Part shown: piece by piece, positions 11,977-15,215 of the stretch
Position numbering within the stretch: position 1 is the stretch's first letter
How the letters are laid out: each line of letters starts with the position of its first letter
From: Caulobacter sp.
GTDB taxonomy: Bacteria > Pseudomonadota > Alphaproteobacteria > Caulobacterales > Caulobacteraceae
Length of the DNA: 15,215 nucleotides
Reading direction: 5' to 3'
Assembly (NCBI GenBank): GCA_028291125.1
Contig: JAQGIN010000256.1
Coordinates: 1-15,215, forward strand
Notes under the pieces: model-generated
What the model saw: the letters and a program-made list of their open reading frames with translations, nothing else
Told to the model about the DNA's origin: nothing
The model's database searches: none
Made by a program: the position numbers and the translations under genes

Positions 11977-13188
11977 ATGGCTATCGCGCAGGGCATCAGT
12001 AAACGCGTCGCTATCGTCAAGCAGTCGGGCCTGGGCGTGCCCGGTTCGGCCGGCAGTCAGTATCGCCGCCGAACATCGTCGGTGTGGCAGGCCCCCACCG
12101 ACACCTTCGAGAACAACGAGATCCTGTCGCACCAGCAGTCGACGGGCGTCACCTACGGCCTGAAGAAGGCCACCGGCAAGGTCGACGGCCTGCTGTCGGC
12201 CTCGACCTACGCGCTGGAATTCGCCGCCCTGCTGCGCAAGGGCTTCACCGCCGGCGTCTCGACCACCGCCGCGTCGGTGACCATCGCCGGCGCCGGCCCG
12301 ACCTACACCGTGACCCGCGCCGCCGGCTCCTTCCTGACCGACGGTTTCAAGGCGGGTGACGTCATCCGGCTGTCGGTCGGCACGCTGAACGCCGCCAACA
12401 TCAACAAGAACCTGCTGGTCATCGGGCTCACCGCCCTGGTGGCCACCGTCAAGCCGGTCAACGGCGTGGCCCTGGTGGCCGAAGGCCCGATCTCCGGAAC
12501 CACCATTTCGGTGTTCGGCAAGAAGTCCATCGCGCCGCTGACCGGTCACACCAACGACTATTTCTCGGTCGAGGAATCCTACGCCGACCTGGGCCGCTAC
12601 GAGCTGTTCACCGACTGCCAGGTGTCGCAGTGCGCCCTGTCGCTGCCGGCCACCGGCAACGCCACGGCCAGCTTCGACTGGGTGGCCCTGGCCCGAGCCA
12701 CCAACGCCGCCGCCGCCCTGACCGCGCCGACCGCCGAGACCACCACCTCGGCCCTGACCGCGGTCAATGGCGCCGTCATCCTCAACGGCGCCTCGGTGAC
12801 CAACATCACCGGCGCCAGCCTGACCATCAACGGCAACGTCTCGGCCCTCGACGCCGTGCTCGGCGCCAACACCTCGCCGGACGTTCAGCGCGGCCGCATC
12901 ACCGTCTCGGGCTCGTTCACGGCGCTGTTCGACGGCGTGACGGTGCAGAACCTCTACACCGGCCAGACCCCGGTCGCCCTGGTGCTGGTCATCACCGACA
13001 ACCAAACCGGGACCAGCGACTTCGTCACCTTCTCGATGTCGAAGATCAAGATCACCGGCGACGCCCCCGACGACGGCGAGAAGGCCGTCGTCCGCACCTA
13101 TCCGTTCACCGCCGAGATCAACACCGCCGGCGGCGCGGCCCTGGCCTCGGACCAGACCATTCTATCGATCCAGGACAGCGCCGCCTAA
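11977..13188 (+). CDS. Phage major tail tube protein
   Basis: Encodes 403 residues from ATG 11977, with GGAGAG 8 nt upstream. It is Ala-, Thr-, Val- and Gly-rich and almost all beta strand, as expected of a siphovirus tail tube subunit. Motifs such as RRTSSVWQAPTDTFENNEI, STYALEFAALLRKGF, DYFSVEESYADLGRYE and ISGTTISVFG fit the Phage_tube_2 class of tail tube proteins, recognised by eye. It polymerises into hexameric rings stacked along the tape measure. The long length compared with lambda gpV (about 246 residues) suggests added surface Ig-like or domain insertions around 75-175. An intrinsic terminator lies 69 bp after its stop, which may keep tube subunits more abundant than downstream products. 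Confidence 0.85.
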   Translation: MAIAQGISKRVAIVKQSGLGVPGSAGSQYRRRTSSVWQAPTDTFENNEILSHQQSTGVTYGLKKATGKVDGLLSASTYALEFAALLRKGFTAGVSTTAASVTIAGAGPTYTVTRAAGSFLTDGFKAGDVIRLSVGTLNAANINKNLLVIGLTALVATVKPVNGVALVAEGPISGTTISVFGKKSIAPLTGHTNDYFSVEESYADLGRYELFTDCQVSQCALSLPATGNATASFDWVALARATNAAAALTAPTAETTTSALTAVNGAVILNGASVTNITGASLTINGNVSALDAVLGANTSPDVQRGRITVSGSFTALFDGVTVQNLYTGQTPVALVLVITDNQTGTSDFVTFSMSKIKITGDAPDDGEKAVVRTYPFTAEINTAGGAALASDQTILSIQDSAA

Positions 13189-13256
13189 CGGCGCGCCGCG
13201 GCCGCAACGCTCCGGCCACTCGACCAGCCGACCGATCCCGCTCGGCTGCAACTCAA

Positions 13257-13285
13257 TGGCCCCGGTAGCGCCGGGGCCACTTTTT
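13257..13285 (+). terminator. Intrinsic terminator between tail tube and chaperone genes
   Basis: TGGCCCCGG (13257-13265) pairs over 9 bp with CCGGGGCCA (13271-13279) around a TAGCG loop, followed by C and five T. It lies inside the tail gene series, 69 bp after the tube gene's stop and 15 bp before the next start, so it would lower expression of the chaperone and tape measure relative to the tube unless antitermination occurs. Confidence 0.85.
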
Positions 13286-13300
13286 CGAAAGCCCGATCCC

Positions 13301-13759
13301 ATGAGCACTCCCGCCCTCAAGGCCGCCGCCGCCCCGACCGTGTCGCTGGCCGATCTCGACGCCCGCGCCAAGAGCTGCAGCGCCTTCGAATTCGAATACA
13401 TCCTGCCCAACGGCGACGGCTCGGGCGTCTTCCTGTCGGTGCTGGGCGGCCAGTCGCCCGGCGTCACCGAGGAGGTCAACCGGCTGCTCAACGACCGCCG
13501 CCGCCGGGAAGCCGCCGCCGAGATCCGCGCCCGCAGCGGCGGCCGCAAGACCGAGATCGAGATCACCACCGTCGAGTCCGACATCGACTTCGGCCACCGT
13601 TTGGCGGCCGTGCGCCTGGTCGGCTGGCGCGGCATCCAGGAGGCCTTCTCGCCCGACCTGGCCCTGGCCCTGTGCAAGTCGAACCAGGACATCAGCGCCC
13701 AGGTGACGGAGCAGTCCAACAACGTCGCAAATTTTATGAAGATCTCGTCGGCGAACTGA
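13301..13759 (+). CDS. Tail assembly chaperone, zero-frame product (lambda gpG-like)
   Basis: Encodes 152 residues from ATG 13301, which has only a weak GAAAG upstream. It begins with a low-complexity STPALKAAAAP segment, then KSCSAFEFEYILPNGDGSGVFLSVLGG and helical VTEEVNRLLNDRRRREAAA. The rest is hydrophilic helix and ends NNVANFMKISSAN. Position before a tape measure gene, with a second frame entered by slippage, is what identifies it; sequence similarity within this class is weak. In lambda, gpG coats the tape measure during tail assembly and is absent from finished tails. The slippery site lies about 24 nt before its stop, so most ribosomes make this short form. Confidence 0.8.
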   Translation: MSTPALKAAAAPTVSLADLDARAKSCSAFEFEYILPNGDGSGVFLSVLGGQSPGVTEEVNRLLNDRRRREAAAEIRARSGGRKTEIEITTVESDIDFGHRLAAVRLVGWRGIQEAFSPDLALALCKSNQDISAQVTEQSNNVANFMKISSAN

Positions 13760-14118
13760 TCACCTTCGCCGAGGCTCAGTTCGCCCTGAGCGCCCCGCAG
13801 GAAGACGGCCAGCCGCTCCGGGTTCACCTCGAAAGCCTGGAGCGGCAGGGGGATGTCGAGGCCGCCTGGCGGCTCGCCAATCCCCCGCCGCTGCCGCCGC
13901 TGGCCGCCCACCTGTGGGGTTATTTCCTGACCCTGAGCAACACCCGCGCGTCCAACGGTTTTGGCCCGTCGCGTCTCTCCCGGCTCGAGATCCGAGCCTG
14001 GGAGGAGGACGAGATGGTCCGCCTCGAGCCGTGGGAACGCCGGGCCCTCCAGCGCCTCGACGGCGCCTGGATCACCAGCATCGCCGAAACCCAAGCCCAA
14101 CCCGCCAAGGAGGCCTGA
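13301..14118 (+). CDS. Tail assembly chaperone fusion made by -1 frameshift (lambda gpGT-like)
   Basis: This is the longer product of the same gene. Ribosomes read frame zero to 13735, slip back one base on AAATTTT, and continue from 13735 to the TGA at 14116-14118. The product is 145 residues of the G part plus 127 of the T part, about 272 in total. The T part begins YEDLVGELITFAEAQFALS and contains HLWGYFLTLSNTRASNGFG. In lambda, the T part recruits tail tube subunits to the tape measure. The T frame has no good start of its own; its first ATG at 13672 lies inside the G gene without a ribosome site. The next gene's Shine-Dalgarno overlaps its end. Confidence 0.8.
13729..13772 (+). promoter_or_regulatory. 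Programmed -1 ribosomal frameshift signal
   Basis: The heptamer A-AAT-TTT (13729-13735) fits X-XXY-YYZ exactly in the zero frame. Twelve nt later an 8-bp perfect stem, TCGGCGAA (13748-13755) with TTCGCCGA (13765-13772), surrounds a 9-nt loop that contains the zero-frame TGA. The stem could be the stimulatory structure, although 12 nt is slightly longer than the usual 5-9 nt spacer. A seven-base A/T run stands out in this GC-rich gene. Confidence 0.85.
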
Positions 14119-14120
14119 TC

Positions 14121-15215
14121 ATGTCCGACGTCTCGCTCGCCGACCTCAGGACCCAGTCCGCCGCCGCGGAGCCCGCCGTCAAGGCCCTGACCTTGGCCGT
14201 GACCGGCCTCGGCGGCGGTCTGAGCACGATGGCGCGTGGGGCTCGGGACGCGACCGGCGCCCTGGCGGCCTATGGCGCCGCCCAACAGAGCCTGCTGCAG
14301 ACGGCGGGCGCCCTGTCCAAGGCCCAGCTCGACGCCGGCGTCGCCGCCCGGCGTCAGGCCGACAATGTCGTCTATCTCGACACCGCCCATCGCCAGGCCG
14401 CCGCCAGCGCCACGGGCGCGGCGACGGCGGTGAAGACCGTGGGAGGCGAGGCCAAGGTCAGCGCCTCGGAGATCGCGAAGCTGGCGTCGACCACCGTCGA
14501 CCTAGTCAGCGGCCTGGCCTCGGGGACCCAGCCCCTAGCGACGACGCTGAAGCAGGTGATTGAGTTGGCGGGAGGGCTGGGGGACGCGTTCGCCAAGTTG
14601 GAAATCGGTGACGCATTCCAGAAGGCCAAGAGCCAGGGCCTGGGCTTCTCCGAAGTGATGAAGGGGGTGGGCGTTCAATTGGGCCTCCTTCAAGTCATCG
14701 CGCCAGCTGCAGCCGCCGAAGTCGGAGCTCTCGCCGCCGCCAATACCGCCGGCACGGCTACGGCTGTGACCGCTACGACGGCGGTGGCGGCTGAAGCCGC
14801 GGCGAATACCGCCGTGGCGACCTCCGCGATGGCCGCGGCTGGCGCGGAAGCCGTCTTGGCCGAAGGCGAGATCGCGGCGGCGGGCGCGGCGGGTGTCGCC
14901 ACGACCGCGGCCTCGACTCTAGCGGCGGCCAATGTCGCCGTCGCCGAAACCGCCACGGCCGCCGCGGTCGCGGAGAGCGTCGCTCTGACGCCATTGGCTG
15001 CCGCCTTCGCGGCGATCGCCGCCGTAGCGGCTGCCGCCGCAGCGGGATTCGGCTTGTTTCACCATGAACTGTCCAAAGGCTATCCCAAGGACATCACCGA
15101 AGGGATGAACCTCACCGAGGAACAGCTGGCGCGGGTCAAGGACAAGGCCGTGACGTTCGGCGACACCTTCATGGCGACCCTGACCGTAGTTGGCCGTCAC
15201 ATCATGGCGGGCCCA
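14121..15215 (+). CDS. Tail tape measure protein, N-terminal part (runs off window end)
   Basis: The frame is open from ATG 14121 to the window end (365 codons, no stop). AAGGAGG 7 nt upstream overlaps the end of the chaperone gene. Residues 1-150 are helical with many Ala, Gln and Lys (SLADLRTQSAAAEPAVKALT), likely coiled coil. Residues about 193-312 form a long Ala/Thr/Val-rich low-complexity stretch with recurring AANTA or AANVA units, ending in a hydrophobic segment AAFAAIAAVAAAAAAGFGLF that could be membrane-active. The last residues (LTEEQLARVKDKAVTFGDTF) return to an amphipathic helix. The tape measure sets tail length and helps deliver the payload. Its position directly after the chaperone supports the call; similarity cannot be checked. 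Confidence 0.8.
   Translation, partial: MSDVSLADLRTQSAAAEPAVKALTLAVTGLGGGLSTMARGARDATGALAAYGAAQQSLLQTAGALSKAQLDAGVAARRQADNVVYLDTAHRQAAASATGAATAVKTVGGEAKVSASEIAKLASTTVDLVSGLASGTQPLATTLKQVIELAGGLGDAFAKLEIGDAFQKAKSQGLGFSEVMKGVGVQLGLLQVIAPAAAAEVGALAAANTAGTATAVTATTAVAAEAAANTAVATSAMAAAGAEAVLAEGEIAAAGAAGVATTAASTLAAANVAVAETATAAAVAESVALTPLAAAFAAIAAVAAAAAAGFGLFHHELSKGYPKDITEGMNLTEEQLARVKDKAVTFGDTFMATLTVVGRHIMAGP

Noticed and set aside
1..15215. tRNA gene or phage attachment site
   Set aside because: No cloverleaf or TTC-G-A-x-TC arm pattern noticed, and no integrase or paired direct repeat seen; an att site could lie outside the window.

Overview
The window is GC-rich DNA from an alphaproteobacterium, most likely a member of the Caulobacterales (Caulobacter, Phenylobacterium or a relative). 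This rests on the gene content and codon use, on promoters resembling the Caulobacter housekeeping form (TTGACGS, 10-14 nt, GCTANAWC), on TTG/GTG starts behind good Shine-Dalgarno sites, and on an intergenic GAAA-loop palindromic repeat common in alphaproteobacteria. No database search was possible, so the assignment is an inference.

Positions 1-8043 look like ordinary chromosomal genes. They are a small secreted cysteine protein and a LOG-family nucleoside-monophosphate phosphoribohydrolase (both leftward), a lipoprotein with two Ig-like repeats overlapping an Atm1/HMT-type ABC exporter (rightward), a dispersed inverted repeat, a glyoxalase I, a secreted DUF1579 protein, an XRE/MmyB-type regulator and a periplasmic M13 metallopeptidase (the last three leftward).

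Positions 8044-15215 look like a phage-derived element. A leftward XRE/S24 (LexA/CI-like) repressor is followed by an operator/promoter region, a poorly coding AT-richer stretch, and three rightward genes joined by ATGA overlaps. The last of the three has a C-terminal helix-turn-helix resembling sigma region 4 or DUF6456. Directly after it come a promoter and, about 30 nt past the predicted start site, a strong intrinsic terminator. Then follow siphovirus-type tail genes in the usual order: tail terminator (DUF4128-like), tail tube, tail assembly chaperone G with its G-T form made by -1 frameshifting at AAATTTT, and a tape measure protein cut off by the window end.

No terminase, portal, protease, capsid or head-tail connector gene lies between the regulators and the tail genes, the order expected of a headless tail-like particle (F-type tailocin) or a strongly remodelled prophage or gene transfer agent. 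The arrangement regulator, promoter, immediate terminator, structural genes parallels lambda Q-pR'-tR' and suggests control by antitermination. A box beginning TCGGAAA directly abuts the TTGACGAA -35 region both at the repressor-side promoter and at the late promoter, so one DNA-binding protein may govern both.
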